A stretch of DNA of 64,000 bases from Aquabacterium sp. A3 (GCF_038069945.1 NZ_JBBPEV010000002.1:461369-525368); one strand, 5' to 3'. Shown: positions 45,738 through 55,804, counted from the stretch's first letter. Notes: generated by a model not told the origin, from the sequence alone. Program-made: numbers and translations.

Positions 45738-46364
45738 ATGTTCACCGGCATCATCACTGGCCTGGGCCAGATCACCGATTCGCAATCCCTGGGCGACGCC
45801 CCCCAGCATGGCCGCCGCCTGACCGTTCAGGTGGGCCCCGAGTACCTGGCCGACGTGGGCCTGGGCGACAGCATCGCCATCAACGGCGCCTGCATGACCG
45901 TGACCACATTGGACAAGGCCGCAGGCCGCTTCACCTTTGACGTGTCTGCCGAAAGCCTGGCGCGCACCGTGGGGCTGGACAGCCTGGGTCGGGTCAACCT
46001 GGAAAAGGCCCTGGCGGCGCACGACCGCCTGGGTGGCCACATCGTCACTGGCCACGTCGATGGCGTGGGTGACGTGACCGTGTTCGAGCCCGTGGGCGAG
46101 TCCTGGTTGCTGCGCATCCGCGCCCCCCAGGCCCTGGCGCGATTCCTGGCCTACAAGGGCTCCATCACCGTCAATGGCGTCAGCCTGACCGTCAACCAGG
46201 TGGACGATGCGCAGGATGGCAGCACCCAGTTCAGCATCAACCTCATCCCTCACACCCTGGAGCACACCACCCTGGGCGACCTGAAAGCCGGCGCCCGCGT
46301 GAATTTGGAGGTGGACCTGATTGCCCGTTACGTGGAGAGGATGCTGGGCGGCAGCCTACAATGA
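45738..46364 (+). CDS. ribE: Riboflavin synthase alpha chain
   Basis: A 208-residue trimeric enzyme with two homologous lumazine-binding halves. The N-terminal [12 protein letters not shown] is diagnostic, with NGACMTV in the first half and NGVSLTVN in the second. It converts two 6,7-dimethyl-8-ribityllumazine molecules to riboflavin. No FMN riboswitch is seen ahead of it. Confidence 0.96.
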   Translation: MFTGIITGLGQITDSQSLGDAPQHGRRLTVQVGPEYLADVGLGDSIAINGACMTVTTLDKAAGRFTFDVSAESLARTVGLDSLGRVNLEKALAAHDRLGGHIVTGHVDGVGDVTVFEPVGESWLLRIRAPQALARFLAYKGSITVNGVSLTVNQVDDAQDGSTQFSINLIPHTLEHTTLGDLKAGARVNLEVDLIARYVERMLGGSLQ

Positions 46365-46368
46365 TGGG

Positions 46369-47484
46369 ATGCCCATCTCTCCCATTCCTGAGCTGATTGC
46401 CGAACTGGCCGCTGGTCGCATGGTCATCCTGGTGGATGAAGAAGACCGCGAAAACGAAGGCGATCTCGTCCTGGCCTCTGACCACGTCACGCCCGAGGCC
46501 ATCAATTTCATGGCCCGCTTTGGCCGTGGCCTGATTTGCCTGACGCTGACGCGCGAGCGTTGCGAGCAACTGCAACTGCCACCCATGGCGGTGCGCAACG
46601 GCACCAAGCATGGCACGGCCTTCACCGTGTCCATCGAGGCCGCTGAAGGCGTGACCACCGGCATCTCGGCGGCCGACCGTGCCCGCACCGTGCAAGCGGC
46701 CGTGGCCCGCAACGCCCGCCCCGCCGACCTGGTTCAGCCCGGCCACATCTTCCCGCTGCAGGCGCAAGACGGCGGCGTGCTCATGCGCGCCGGCCACACC
46801 GAAGCCGGTTGTGACCTGGCCGCGATGGCGGGGCTCACGCCCTCGTCCGTGATCTGCGAGATCATGAAAGACGATGGCACCATGGCCCGTCTGCCTGACC
46901 TGGAGGTGTTTGCCCAAGAGCACGGGCTGAAGATCGGCACCATCGCCGACCTGATCCAGTACCGCAGCCGCAACGAATCCTTGATCGAGCGCCAGGGCCG
47001 ACGCACCATGCTGACGCCCGAAGGCGAGTTCGACGCCACCGTCTTCAAGGACCGCACCGGGGCCCTGCACCTGGCCCTGAGCCTGGGACAGTGGGATCGG
47101 GAAGACGAGGTGCTGGTGCGCGTGCACGAGCCCTTCTCGGTGCTGGACTGGCTGGACGCCGGCAGCCGCAGCCACTCGTGGCCACTGCCCAAGGCCCTGG
47201 CCGCCGTGCGCGAGGCCGGTCGTGGCGTCATCGTGCTGTTGAACGTGGGCGACGACCCCGAGCGCCTGGGCGACCGCCTGCTGCCTTCGGGCCAGGCCGT
47301 GCCGCCCAAGCCACCGGCCGATTTGCGCACCTACGGGGTGGGTGCCCAGATCCTGCGCTCGCTGGCCGTGCAACGCATGCGCCTGATGGGCAACCAGCAG
47401 CGCCTGCCCTCGATGGTGGGCTTCGGGCTGGAAGTCACCGGCTTCCTGACCGCCGACGGTCAGTCGCTGGCCCCGTCACCCTGA
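46369..47484 (+). CDS. ribB: 3,4-dihydroxy-2-butanone 4-phosphate synthase with degenerate GTP cyclohydrolase II domain
   Basis: A 371-residue two-domain protein. The N-terminal RibB domain is intact ([40 protein letters not shown]). The C-terminal half aligns with RibA but lacks the three zinc-binding Cys and the RCDCG motif; at that place it reads [20 protein letters not shown]. It probably makes only dihydroxybutanone phosphate. A separate RibA should exist elsewhere. The start at 46369 lies 4 bp after the ribE stop. Confidence 0.92.
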   Translation: MPISPIPELIAELAAGRMVILVDEEDRENEGDLVLASDHVTPEAINFMARFGRGLICLTLTRERCEQLQLPPMAVRNGTKHGTAFTVSIEAAEGVTTGISAADRARTVQAAVARNARPADLVQPGHIFPLQAQDGGVLMRAGHTEAGCDLAAMAGLTPSSVICEIMKDDGTMARLPDLEVFAQEHGLKIGTIADLIQYRSRNESLIERQGRRTMLTPEGEFDATVFKDRTGALHLALSLGQWDREDEVLVRVHEPFSVLDWLDAGSRSHSWPLPKALAAVREAGRGVIVLLNVGDDPERLGDRLLPSGQAVPPKPPADLRTYGVGAQILRSLAVQRMRLMGNQQRLPSMVGFGLEVTGFLTADGQSLAPSP

Positions 47485-47575
47485 GTTGAGGCGCCACCAC
47501 CACAGGTTGATGGTTGCGAATTGCATTGATCTGCTCTTTTTTGTTTTCTTCTTCGCTCTTTTAGGATGATTGCTC

Positions 47576-48040
47576 ATGCAAGGCGCTGACAAAGGACAAG
47601 CCGCTCGACTCGACGGCAAAGACCTGCACATCGGGATCGTGCAGGCCCGTTTCAACGACGAGATCACCGGCAAGCTGGCCGAACACTGCATCGACGAGTT
47701 GCAGAAGATGGGCGTGTCGCCCAAACACATCCAGCACGTGACCGTGCCGGGTGCGCTGGAGGTCTCCGTGGCCTTGCAGGCCATGGCCGTCACCGATCGT
47801 TACGACGCGCTGATCGCCTTGGGGTGCATCATCCGGGGTGAGACCTACCACTTCGAACTGGTGGCCAATGAGAGCGGCGCTGGCGTGACCCGCGTCAGCC
47901 TGGACCACGAGGTGCCGGTGGCCAACGCCATCCTCACCGTCGAGACCGAGGCGCAGGCCTGGGCCCGTGTCGATGAAAAAGGACGTGACGCAGCCCGCGT
48001 GGCGGTGGAGATGGCCAACCTGCTGGAAGACCTGCTGTGA
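47576..48040 (+). CDS. ribH: 6,7-dimethyl-8-ribityllumazine synthase
   Basis: A 154-residue lumazine synthase with [16 protein letters not shown] near the start, [12 protein letters not shown], and [20 protein letters not shown]. Residues for phosphate and substrate binding are present. The ATG at 47576 is preceded by AGGA at 9 bases. It is coupled to nusB by a GTGA overlap. Confidence 0.96.
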   Translation: MQGADKGQAARLDGKDLHIGIVQARFNDEITGKLAEHCIDELQKMGVSPKHIQHVTVPGALEVSVALQAMAVTDRYDALIALGCIIRGETYHFELVANESGAGVTRVSLDHEVPVANAILTVETEAQAWARVDEKGRDAARVAVEMANLLEDLL

Positions 48041-48555
48041 GCGACACCATCAAGCCCAGTGCCCCACAAGGGCGTGCTGCCCGCAAGCCGGCCCCCGGTG
48101 GGCGTGACCGTGCCAAGTCCTCGCGCCGGCGTGCGCGCGAGTTCGCCCTCCAGGGCCTGTACCAGTGGCAACTGAACCCGGGTGACGTCGGAGCGGTGGA
48201 CGCCCACGTCCGCGAAGACGAGGATTTTGCCCGGTGCGACCGCGCGCACTACGATGCGCTCTTGCACGGCTGCATCGATCAGGCGGCCGAACTGGACGCG
48301 GCCCTCATCACCTTCCTGGACCGGCCGGTGGACGAACTCTCGCCCGTCGAGCACGCGGTGCTGTGGATCGGTGCTTACGAGCTCAAGCACTGCCTGGACG
48401 TGCCTTACAAGGTGGCCATCAACGAGGCGGTCGAGCTGGCCAAGTCCTTTGGTGGCACGGACGGGCACAAGTACGTCAACGGGGTGCTGGACCACCTGGC
48501 GCCGGGTTTGAGACCCCAGGAAGTGGCCGCTGCGGGCCGCTCCGTTCGACGCTGA
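48037..48555 (+). CDS. nusB: Transcription antitermination factor NusB
   Basis: A 172-residue all-helical RNA-binding protein with the usual segments [33 protein letters not shown] and [17 protein letters not shown]. The start is GTG at 48037. The N-terminal 28 residues are a basic extension. Confidence 0.95.
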   Translation: MSDTIKPSAPQGRAARKPAPGGRDRAKSSRRRAREFALQGLYQWQLNPGDVGAVDAHVREDEDFARCDRAHYDALLHGCIDQAAELDAALITFLDRPVDELSPVEHAVLWIGAYELKHCLDVPYKVAINEAVELAKSFGGTDGHKYVNGVLDHLAPGLRPQEVAAAGRSVRR

Positions 48556-48582
48556 TCGGTCAGCGAGGGCTGGTGTGAGCGG

Positions 48583-50091
48583 ATGACGAGCACAAAGCCA
48601 TCGACCGTGGAGGCCTCGGCCATGAGCGAGGGCGCTGCCGACGAGGCCGACCACAGCCTCGACACCCGCCCGCTGCCACCACCCACGCCACTGATCAGCG
48701 ACCACCAGGCTCCTCAAGCCTTGCCCACCATCGGGCAGATCGGGCGCTATGACCTGAAGTTCCTGATCGGGGAGGGTGGTCTGGGCACGGTGTACGCCGC
48801 CTACGATCCGGTCTTGTCGCGCCTGATCGCGGTCAAGACCCTGCACGTGGACCTGCCGCAAGACGACCTGCCGGCGTTCAACGCCATGTTTCTTCACGAG
48901 GCGCGGGCCGTGGCGAGCCTGAGCCACCCGCACATCGTCACCGTGCACGACGCCGGGGTGAGCGAGCATGGCGCCTACATCGCCATGGCCTTGCTCAAGG
49001 GCAAGGACCTTCGACAATTGTTGGCCATGGGGTGGCGCCCGACGCCCGCCCAGGCCGCCCTCATTGTTCGCCGCCTGGCCGATGCGCTGGCCTATGCCCA
49101 CCAACGAGGCGTGGAGCACCGGGACATCAAGCCGGCCAATGTGTTCATGACGGGGCGCACCCAGCCGTGCATCCTTGACTTCGGCATCGCGCGCATCCGC
49201 CAAACCGAGCGCCTGGGCCCCAAAGACGACCCCGAAAGCCGCCTGCAGGAGATGGTGGGCGGATCGCCCTATTACATGGCGCCCGAGCAGGTTCGCCGCG
49301 AGGCCCTGGATGCGCGGGTGGACGTCTACGCCTTGGGCGTGCTGCTGCACGAGTTGCTGACCGGGCGTCGCGTTTTTGGTGGCGACAGCCTGGAGGCCAT
49401 TGCCGAGGCCGTCCTCCACGCCGAGGTGCCCTCTCCGGATCAGCTCAACCCGGCGGTGCCGGCGTCCTTGTCCGACATCGTCATGCGGGCCATGCACCGA
49501 GACCCCGGTCAGCGCATCCGCTCGGCCCGGCGGCTGGCACAAGAGCTGCGCGCATGGCTGGTGGTGCAAGATGAAGCGCGCCGCGTGTCGCGAGCCCAGC
49601 CGCCGGTCGCCGCCGACGGGGGGCGCGCCCGCAGGGGCCTGGGCTGGCTGGCAGGGGCAGGCTGGGCCATGGCCCTGCTGGGCCTGGGCTGGGGATGGTG
49701 GCAGCACCACACCGACCAGAGCAGCCTGGCCGAGGCGCAGCCACTGACACAGGCGCAGACGCAGACACCGGCGCAGACTCAGGGGCAAACGCAGGAACCT
49801 GTCCCGCCGCCATCGGCCCCCACCAGCCTGGCGCCTGACGAGGAGCCACAAACCACGCCGCCGCCCGCTGTGGAGGCACCGGTGACGACCGGACGTGTGC
49901 GCCTGGCCGTCAGTCCCTGGGGTGAGATCTGGGTGAATGGCGTGTTCCAGGGGGTGACACCGCCGCTCAACCAACTGGAGCTGCCGGCGGGCGAGCATGA
50001 AATTCTGGTGCGCAATGGCGCCTCACCCGACCGACGCGTTCGCATCACCGTGGAAGCGGGGCAAACCGTGCGCATCCAGCATCAGTTCTGA
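48583..50091 (+). CDS. Membrane Ser/Thr protein kinase with PEGA domain
   Basis: A 502-residue Hanks-type kinase. The glycine loop is IGEGGLGTVYAAY, the catalytic H179-R-D181-I-K-P-A-N motif and D199-F-G201 are intact, and the APE motif is in YYMAPEQVRRE. One membrane helix lies at about residues 348-370, then a Gln/Thr-rich linker, then a PEGA-type domain (LAVSPWGEIWVNGVFQGVTP) facing the periplasm. The next gene is a TssQ-like lipoprotein, which suggests a link to type VI secretion control, though no T6SS genes are visible here. Confidence 0.9.
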   Translation: MTSTKPSTVEASAMSEGAADEADHSLDTRPLPPPTPLISDHQAPQALPTIGQIGRYDLKFLIGEGGLGTVYAAYDPVLSRLIAVKTLHVDLPQDDLPAFNAMFLHEARAVASLSHPHIVTVHDAGVSEHGAYIAMALLKGKDLRQLLAMGWRPTPAQAALIVRRLADALAYAHQRGVEHRDIKPANVFMTGRTQPCILDFGIARIRQTERLGPKDDPESRLQEMVGGSPYYMAPEQVRREALDARVDVYALGVLLHELLTGRRVFGGDSLEAIAEAVLHAEVPSPDQLNPAVPASLSDIVMRAMHRDPGQRIRSARRLAQELRAWLVVQDEARRVSRAQPPVAADGGRARRGLGWLAGAGWAMALLGLGWGWWQHHTDQSSLAEAQPLTQAQTQTPAQTQGQTQEPVPPPSAPTSLAPDEEPQTTPPPAVEAPVTTGRVRLAVSPWGEIWVNGVFQGVTPPLNQLELPAGEHEILVRNGASPDRRVRITVEAGQTVRIQHQF

Positions 50092-50117
50092 ACCCCCACA
50101 GAAAGGAAACCCAGTCC

Positions 50118-50618
50118 ATGACCGTGACGCCGACCTGGATTCCCGCCCTGCGCCTGGGTGTGGCCGCCGCCGTGGTGTGCAGCCTGTCTGCGTGTGGCGT
50201 GCTCTCCGAGCGCCCATCGACCACGGGGCGCCCTGCGGCGCCTGTGGTCACGGCACCCACCCAAGGGTCTTCAGGCGCGCCTGCCTCGCCCACCGAGTTG
50301 CCCGTGGCACCGCCAGATTCGGCAGATCGGGCCCAGGCGGCCTTGCAGCAGGGCCTGCAGGCTTATCGCGATGGCAAGTACACGCTGTCAGAGGCCCAGT
50401 TGCGCATCGCCGTCAAAGAGGGGCTGGACGATGGCGCCGACCTGGCCAATGCCCACAAGCACCTGGCGTTCATCTACTGCACCACCCAGCGCCAGGCCTT
50501 GTGCTCTGAATCGTTTCGCTCGGCCAGGCGCGCCGACCCCAGCTTCAAGCTGACGCGGGCAGAGGCCGGGCACCCGATGTGGGGCAAGGTCTACCGGCGT
50601 GCCTTGCGCATCAAGTGA
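50118..50618 (+). CDS. TssQ-like lipoprotein (T6SS-associated family)
   Basis: A 166-residue lipoprotein with the lipobox LSAC near residue 26, a Pro/Thr-rich linker and a C-terminal TPR-like repeat (AALQQGLQAYRDGKYTLSEA, ANAHKHLAFIYCTTQ, FRSARRADPSFKLTRAEAGH). This matches proteins annotated as T6SS-associated TssQ in Burkholderiales. The recognition is from memory and not certain. It follows the kinase gene by 26 bp and is probably cotranscribed. Confidence 0.72.
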   Translation: MTVTPTWIPALRLGVAAAVVCSLSACGVLSERPSTTGRPAAPVVTAPTQGSSGAPASPTELPVAPPDSADRAQAALQQGLQAYRDGKYTLSEAQLRIAVKEGLDDGADLANAHKHLAFIYCTTQRQALCSESFRSARRADPSFKLTRAEAGHPMWGKVYRRALRIK

Positions 50619-50625
50619 GGCGGGT

Positions 50626-52185
50626 TCAGCCCAGCACCACGTCGATCCGCCGCTGAGCTTGGGCCTGCCAGCGCCGGCAGTCTTCGTGCAGCAGGTGCAG
50701 CGTTCGGGGATGGTCTTGCGCCCAGCGCTCTGACAGCAGCAACTGCGTGCGTCCGCGACTGGTGCGCAGCTCGGCCACCCGGCCGGGCAGGTCGATGCGT
50801 GCGTGGTGCAGGATGATGGCCACGCGCAGGCACAGCACCTGGGTCATCAACACGTGGTCGTGCAGGTGCTCGGCCAGTTTGATCAGCTCACCACGTTGCC
50901 CCAGCGCCAGCACCGCCAGCCGGCGCAGTTGCGATTGCGAGAACCCGGGCGCGTCCACATGGCCCAGCAGGTAGGCGCTGTGTCGATGGTGGTCGTGGTG
51001 CGACACCATCATGCCGATTTCGTGCAGCAAGGCGGCCCAGCCCAGTTCTCGCCATTCTTCGCCGTCAGCGCGTCCCACGTGAGAGGCCACGCCTCGCCAC
51101 AGCGACAGCGCCCGCGTTCGCACCCGGTCTGCGTGGGTGGTGTCCACGCGAAAGCGCTGCTGCAGTTCGCGCACCGACAGGTCGCGCGGGTCGGGCAGGC
51201 GGTGGTTGCGTGCGGCTTCCAGGCGCTCTTCCAGGTCGAAGATGACCCCCTGACGCAGCGCACCTTTGGCCGGGCGCAGCACCTCGATGCCGAAGTGCAG
51301 CAACAGGGTGTAGAGGATGGACAGCCCGCCACCCAGCACCGCCTTGCGGTCGGCTTTCAGCCCCGGCAGTTGCAGGTCGTCGATCGAGCCGGCATCGATG
51401 CAGCGCTCAATGCACCAGCGCAGCGCTGCCGGCGTGATGCACCCATCGGTGATGCCCGAGGCCGCCAGGATCTGGGAGACCGCGCCCACCGTGCCCGATG
51501 AGCCCAGGGCCTCGCGCCACTGCTCACGGTTGAACGCCGTCAGGGCCTCTTCGAACTCGGCGCCCGCAGCGATCTGCGCGGCGCGAAAGCCCGCAGCGGT
51601 GTAACGTCCCCCCGGGAAATGTTGCAGTGACAGGCTGACCGAGCCCACCCCAAACGATTCGACCTGCCGGGCTTGCCGGCCTTGGCCCAGGATCATCTCG
51701 GTGGAGCGCCCACCAATGTCGATGACCAGGCGTGGCAGTTCGCTGGGCTGCAGCCGCGACACGCCCTGGTAGATGAGGCGGGCCTCTTCCCGGCCGGCAA
51801 TCACTTCGATGGGGTGGCCCAGCACCAGGTTGGCACGCATCAGGAAGGCGTCCCGGTTGCGGGCCTCGCGCAGGGTTTGGGTGGCCACGGCCCGCACCTG
51901 CCACGGCGCAAAGCCACGCAGCCGCTGGGCGAAACGCGCCAGGCAGGCCAGCCCTCGCTGGGTGGCCTCTTCGGTCAGTTGCCCATGGGCATCCAAGCCG
52001 CCACCCAGGCGCACGGTTTCCTTGAGGTAGTCCACCCGCTTGTAGCGGCCTTTGTGAACTTCGGCGATTTCCAGGCGAAAGCTGTTGGAGCCGATGTCGA
52101 TGGCGGCCAGCATCGAGGGGAAGCGACTGGCCGGCGTGAGCCCGGCCTGGGCCTTGCTAGCAGTGACTGAGAGCTGTTTGTCCAT
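50626..52185 (-). CDS. ppx: Ppx/GppA family exopolyphosphatase
   Basis: A 519-residue protein with an ASKHA fold: AAIDIGSNSFRLEIAEV (phosphate 1), VIAGREEARLIYQGV, VIDIGGRSTEMILGQG (phosphate 2) and SVSLSLQHFPGG. A C-terminal HD-like helical domain follows (LGWAALLHEIGMMVSHHDHH). It degrades polyphosphate or hydrolyses pppGpp. GGAGGGA precedes the start by 10 bases. Confidence 0.93.
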   Translation of the reverse strand: MDKQLSVTASKAQAGLTPASRFPSMLAAIDIGSNSFRLEIAEVHKGRYKRVDYLKETVRLGGGLDAHGQLTEEATQRGLACLARFAQRLRGFAPWQVRAVATQTLREARNRDAFLMRANLVLGHPIEVIAGREEARLIYQGVSRLQPSELPRLVIDIGGRSTEMILGQGRQARQVESFGVGSVSLSLQHFPGGRYTAAGFRAAQIAAGAEFEEALTAFNREQWREALGSSGTVGAVSQILAASGITDGCITPAALRWCIERCIDAGSIDDLQLPGLKADRKAVLGGGLSILYTLLLHFGIEVLRPAKGALRQGVIFDLEERLEAARNHRLPDPRDLSVRELQQRFRVDTTHADRVRTRALSLWRGVASHVGRADGEEWRELGWAALLHEIGMMVSHHDHHRHSAYLLGHVDAPGFSQSQLRRLAVLALGQRGELIKLAEHLHDHVLMTQVLCLRVAIILHHARIDLPGRVAELRTSRGRTQLLLSERWAQDHPRTLHLLHEDCRRWQAQAQRRIDVVLG

Positions 52186-52298
52186 GGGGCTATTGTCCCT
52201 CCATCCCGAGTGGCTTCCGTGACAGTGGTGGCCTTGGCGGTGGTGGGCGGGCGACAGCGCTGCGAGCCTGTGTTGACAGCATTGATAAGATCGATCGC

Positions 52299-53162
52299 AT
52301 GACCCTGACCTATATCCTGATCGCCACCCTGGTGGGTGGCGTGGTGTCCGTGCTGCTGGCCGCAGCCCTCACTGCACCGATGCTGGCCGTGCTCGTGCGC
52401 CATCTGGTCAGCCTGTCTACCGGGGTCTTGCTGGGCACGGCCCTGCTGCACGTGCTGCCCGAGGCGTTCGAGTCGCACGCCTCGCCGCACGCCTTGTTCC
52501 TGACCCTGCTGGGCGGGCTGCTGTTTTTCTTTTTGCTGGAGAAGGCCGAGCTGTACCGGCATGGCCACCACCACGAACACGACGATCACCACCACCACCA
52601 TGGTTTCGACAAGGAGCAAGCCGGACGGGGTGGCTGGAGCGTGCTGGTGGGCGACAGCATCCACAACTTCTGCGATGGGGTGCTGATCGCCGGGGCCTTT
52701 CTGGTCGATCCCGGGGTGGGGCTGTTCACGGCGCTGGCCATCATCGCCCACGAGATCCCGCAGGAGGTGGGCGACTACATCGTGCTCATCAACGCGGGGT
52801 TTTCCAAAGGCAAGGCCCTGTTGTTCAATGCCTTGTCGGGCCTGGCCGCAGTGGCGGGGGGCGTACTGGGCTACTTTTTGCTGGGCCCGTGGCAAGAATT
52901 GCTGCCTTACCTGATGGTGGTGGCCGCCAGCAGCTTTGTGTACGTGGCGGTGGCCGACCTCATCCCGCAATTGCAAAAGCGCCTGAACCTGAAGGACACG
53001 GTGCTGCAGGTGGTGTGGCTGGGTGTGGGGCTGGGTGTGATTGCCTTGCTGGTGGGCGGGCATGACCACGCATCGCACGACCACGCCGGTGACCATGGGC
53101 ACGACCACGGCGAGGAGCACGCCTTACCCGATAGCGCAGCCTCAGGCGCGGGCACGCCCTGA
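52299..53162 (+). CDS. ZIP family metal transporter
   Basis: A 287-residue membrane protein with about eight helices. The metal-binding helix motifs are HNFCDGVLIAGAF and HEIPQEVGDYIVLINAGF. A long His/Asp-rich loop lies after helix three (HGHHHEHDDHHHHHG), and the C-terminal tail is also His-rich. Zinc is the usual substrate. Its end overlaps the convergent transporter gene by 21 bp. Confidence 0.92.
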   Translation: MTLTYILIATLVGGVVSVLLAAALTAPMLAVLVRHLVSLSTGVLLGTALLHVLPEAFESHASPHALFLTLLGGLLFFFLLEKAELYRHGHHHEHDDHHHHHGFDKEQAGRGGWSVLVGDSIHNFCDGVLIAGAFLVDPGVGLFTALAIIAHEIPQEVGDYIVLINAGFSKGKALLFNALSGLAAVAGGVLGYFLLGPWQELLPYLMVVAASSFVYVAVADLIPQLQKRLNLKDTVLQVVWLGVGLGVIALLVGGHDHASHDHAGDHGHDHGEEHALPDSAASGAGTP

Positions 53163-54020
53163 GCGCAAGCGGGTGGCCGTCACGCCGGCCGCCACGATGA
53201 GGCCCGTGCCGACCACCGCCAGGGCGTCCACCGGGTCGTCAAACAGCAGCACGCCCAGCACAAAGGCGTGTGCGATGCCGAGGTACTGCAGGCTGGCCAT
53301 GGCCAGCGCCTCGCCGCGTGCATAAGCGCGTGTCATGAGCAACTGCGCCAGGGTGGCAAACACGCCCAGGCCGATCAGCCACACCCAGGTCAGCCCCTGG
53401 GGCAGGCGCCAGGCGTGCAGCCCCGACTGGCTCATGACCAGGCTGATGAGCAAGCCGGCCACCGTGCCGAACACCGAAAAGTAAAACACCACGCGGTACT
53501 CTGGCTCGCCTGCGCGGCCCAACTGCATCACCTGCAGGTAAGCCCAGGCCGCCAGCATGCCTGAGGCCAGGCCCATGAGGCCTTCCAGCCATTGGTCGGC
53601 CGCCAGGGTGGGGCGCAGCACCAGGGCCACGCCCATGAAGCCGATGGCGATGGCCAGCAACAGGGGGCGAGGCACGGGGGTGGGGGATTGCCCCCGCCAT
53701 CGCAGCCAGGCGGTTTGCAGCACGAAGAACACCGCCATCCACACCGACGAGGTGTAGTTGAAGGTGACGGCCGTGCCCAGCGGCAGCTTGGCGATGGCGT
53801 AGAACCACAGGCTCAAGGCCACCACGCCGGCAAACCCTCGCCAGAAGTGCATGGCCGGTACGCGGGTCCGCAAGGGCAGGCCCCGCCCCCAGGCCAGCGC
53901 CCCGATGAACAGCACCCCCACCAGCCCCCGAAAGAACACCACCTCGGCGGTGGAGACCTGGGCAGAAGCCAGCTTGACGCACACCCCCATCGCTGCGAAC
54001 AGCAAGGTGGCCAGCACCAT
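53142..54020 (-). CDS. DMT family (EamA) transporter
   Basis: A 292-residue protein with ten membrane helices in two EamA repeats. The first repeat begins MVLATLLFAAMGVCVKLA and the second has LEGLMGLASGMLAAWAYLQV. The substrate is unknown. It starts 29 bp after the oxygenase stop, so both may be one operon; an uptake role for the oxygenase substrate is speculative. Confidence 0.85.
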   Translation of the reverse strand: MVLATLLFAAMGVCVKLASAQVSTAEVVFFRGLVGVLFIGALAWGRGLPLRTRVPAMHFWRGFAGVVALSLWFYAIAKLPLGTAVTFNYTSSVWMAVFFVLQTAWLRWRGQSPTPVPRPLLLAIAIGFMGVALVLRPTLAADQWLEGLMGLASGMLAAWAYLQVMQLGRAGEPEYRVVFYFSVFGTVAGLLISLVMSQSGLHAWRLPQGLTWVWLIGLGVFATLAQLLMTRAYARGEALAMASLQYLGIAHAFVLGVLLFDDPVDALAVVGTGLIVAAGVTATRLRSGRARA

Positions 54021-54048
54021 CAGCAGGGCGGGGGAGGTGCGCAGACGC

Positions 54049-55173
54049 TCAGTCCTTGAAGGTCATCACGCGGCGGTACCACTCGTGGAAGTGCTGCATG
54101 CCGTCTTCCATGGGGCTTTGGTAGGGACCGACCTCGTTGTCGCCACGGGCCATCAGGGCGCGACGACCGGCGTCCATGCGCTCGGCGATCTCGTCGTCCT
54201 CGATGCAGGTCTCCATGTAGGCCGCACGCTGGGCTTCGACGAACTCGCGCTCGAAGGCCGCGATCTCTTCGGGGTAGTAGAACTCCACCACGTTGAGGGT
54301 TTTTTGCGGGCCCTGCGGGTACATGTTCGAGACCACCAGCACGTGCGGATACCACTCCACCATCATCGTGGGGTAGTAGGTCAGCCACACCGCGCCTTGC
54401 GAGGGCTTCTCGCCACCGCGGTAGTTCATCAGCACTTCGCGCCACTTCTTGTAGACGTCAGAGCCCGGCTTGTCAAAGCCCTTGGCCACGCCCACCGTCT
54501 GCACGGAGTACTCGTCGGCCATGTCCCAGCGCAGGTCGTCACAGGTCACGAAGTTGCCCAGCCCGGGGTGGAAGGGGCCGACGTGGTAGTCCTCCAGGTA
54601 GACCTCGATGAAGGTCTTCCAGTTGTACTCGCACGTGTGCAACTCGACGTGGTCCAGCACGTAGCCGCTGAAATCCAGGTCGCCGCCGGGCTTGAAGCGC
54701 GCGTCGATGCCGGCCAGGTCGCGGGCGATGTCTCGGCCGTTGTCCTCGAACAGCAGACCGTTCCAGTCGCGAACCTTGTAGTTGTTCAGGTTCAGGCAGG
54801 GGTCGTGGTCGAAGTGCGGCGCGCCGATCAGCTCGCCTTGGTGCGAGTACGTCCAGCGGTGCAGTGGGCACACGATGTTGTGCCGGGAGTTGCCGCGACC
54901 CTTGAGCATGATGGCCTGCCGGTGACGGCAGACGTTGGAGATCAGCTCGATGCCTTGGGGCGTGCGCACCAGCACACGGCCTTCCTGTTCCTGGGGCAGG
55001 GCATAGTAGTCACCCACCTCGGGCACGCTCAGCGCGTGGCCGAGGTAGCGAGGTCCGGACTGAAAGATGCGTTTTTGCTCCTCCTTGTACAGTTGTTCGT
55101 CAAAGTAGACATGTACGGGCAGCTGTGTGGTGCTGCGGCGAAGAGCATTGAGCGCAGGACTCAGGTCGGACAT
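54049..55173 (-). CDS. Rieske-type aromatic ring-hydroxylating oxygenase, alpha subunit
   Basis: A 374-residue protein. The Rieske [2Fe-2S] ligands are C82 and H84 in VCRHR and C102 and H105 in CPLHRW. The mononuclear iron ligands are H197 and H202 in EDYHVGPFHPG. No beta subunit, ferredoxin or reductase is adjacent, so it must use partners encoded elsewhere. The ATG at 55173 has TGGGGA upstream. The substrate is unknown; it may act on an endogenous compound, since similar stand-alone genes sit in non-catabolic contexts. Confidence 0.88.
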   Translation of the reverse strand: MSDLSPALNALRRSTTQLPVHVYFDEQLYKEEQKRIFQSGPRYLGHALSVPEVGDYYALPQEQEGRVLVRTPQGIELISNVCRHRQAIMLKGRGNSRHNIVCPLHRWTYSHQGELIGAPHFDHDPCLNLNNYKVRDWNGLLFEDNGRDIARDLAGIDARFKPGGDLDFSGYVLDHVELHTCEYNWKTFIEVYLEDYHVGPFHPGLGNFVTCDDLRWDMADEYSVQTVGVAKGFDKPGSDVYKKWREVLMNYRGGEKPSQGAVWLTYYPTMMVEWYPHVLVVSNMYPQGPQKTLNVVEFYYPEEIAAFEREFVEAQRAAYMETCIEDDEIAERMDAGRRALMARGDNEVGPYQSPMEDGMQHFHEWYRRVMTFKD

Positions 55174-55531
55174 GATCCCCAGGTTCTCCAAAAACCAATG
55201 TCAACCCCCTTGCGGCCGGCCTGGCGTGAGGATGGGCTCGGTGCGCAAGGACTGGGATCCCCGGGCCACGCAGGCGCGGGGGGCGGCAACCCGGTCGTGA
55301 CCACATCGCCAGCCGCCCTGAGCCTGGGGCAGAGCTGGTGTACGCGGGCACCACGGGAGGGGGCGATTGTACCCTTGGGGGGCTCGCCGGGGGGAAACCC
55401 GACCCGGCTTTGCTGGATTGCGGCCCCCGGAAGGGGTGGGGCCTTCTCGTGGGCCCGCAGCGTGGCGCCAATAGAATACGCGTTTGCGCGCAACGCCGGC
55501 TGGCCGGCCTCGTCATCCTCTCTTGTCGCAC
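55174..55531. other. Divergent intergenic region before xseB
   Basis: A 358-bp, very G+C-rich gap between divergent genes. I see no plausible gene. A TAGAAT hexamer at 55472-55477 may be the -10 box of xseB-ispA-dxs, but no good -35 box matches it. Confidence 0.5.
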
Positions 55532-55804
55532 ATGCCCCGTTCTCCCTCTGCCCGTTCACCTGCCAGCACCAGCCCGTCGCCCGCCCCGGAGCCGGACTTG
55601 CCAGCGTCCTACGAAGCGGCGCTGGCCGAGCTCGAGCAGATCGTCGCGCAGATGGAATCTGGCGCCCTGCCGCTGGACGACCTGCTGGGCCGCTACCAGC
55701 GTGGGGCCGTGCTGCTGAATTTCTGCCGTGGCCGGCTGCAGGCCGTGGAAGAGCAAGTGCGCTTGCTCGAAGAAGGCGAACTGCGCCCCTGGAACCAGGC
55801 ATGA
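55532..55804 (+). CDS. xseB: Exodeoxyribonuclease VII small subunit
   Basis: A 90-residue protein with the family helices [37 protein letters not shown] and a C-terminal third helix. It has a Pro/Ser-rich N-terminal tail of about 27 residues. It forms exonuclease VII with XseA, encoded elsewhere. It overlaps ispA by 4 bp, the usual xseB-ispA arrangement. Confidence 0.93.
   Translation: MPRSPSARSPASTSPSPAPEPDLPASYEAALAELEQIVAQMESGALPLDDLLGRYQRGAVLLNFCRGRLQAVEEQVRLLEEGELRPWNQA

Noticed and set aside
47845..49998. A 717-residue open frame on the minus strand
   Set aside because: It runs antisense to ribH, nusB and the kinase gene, all clearly coding. Its composition is that of a high-GC shadow frame with no known domain.
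48583..50618. A type VI secretion gene cluster
   Set aside because: Only a kinase and one T6SS-associated lipoprotein are present; no Tss core gene is visible nearby.
53851..55800. A very long plus-strand extension in front of ispA
   Set aside because: The extension covers the opposite strand of the oxygenase gene. The ispA start at 55801 is fixed by the 4-bp overlap with xseB and by protein length.
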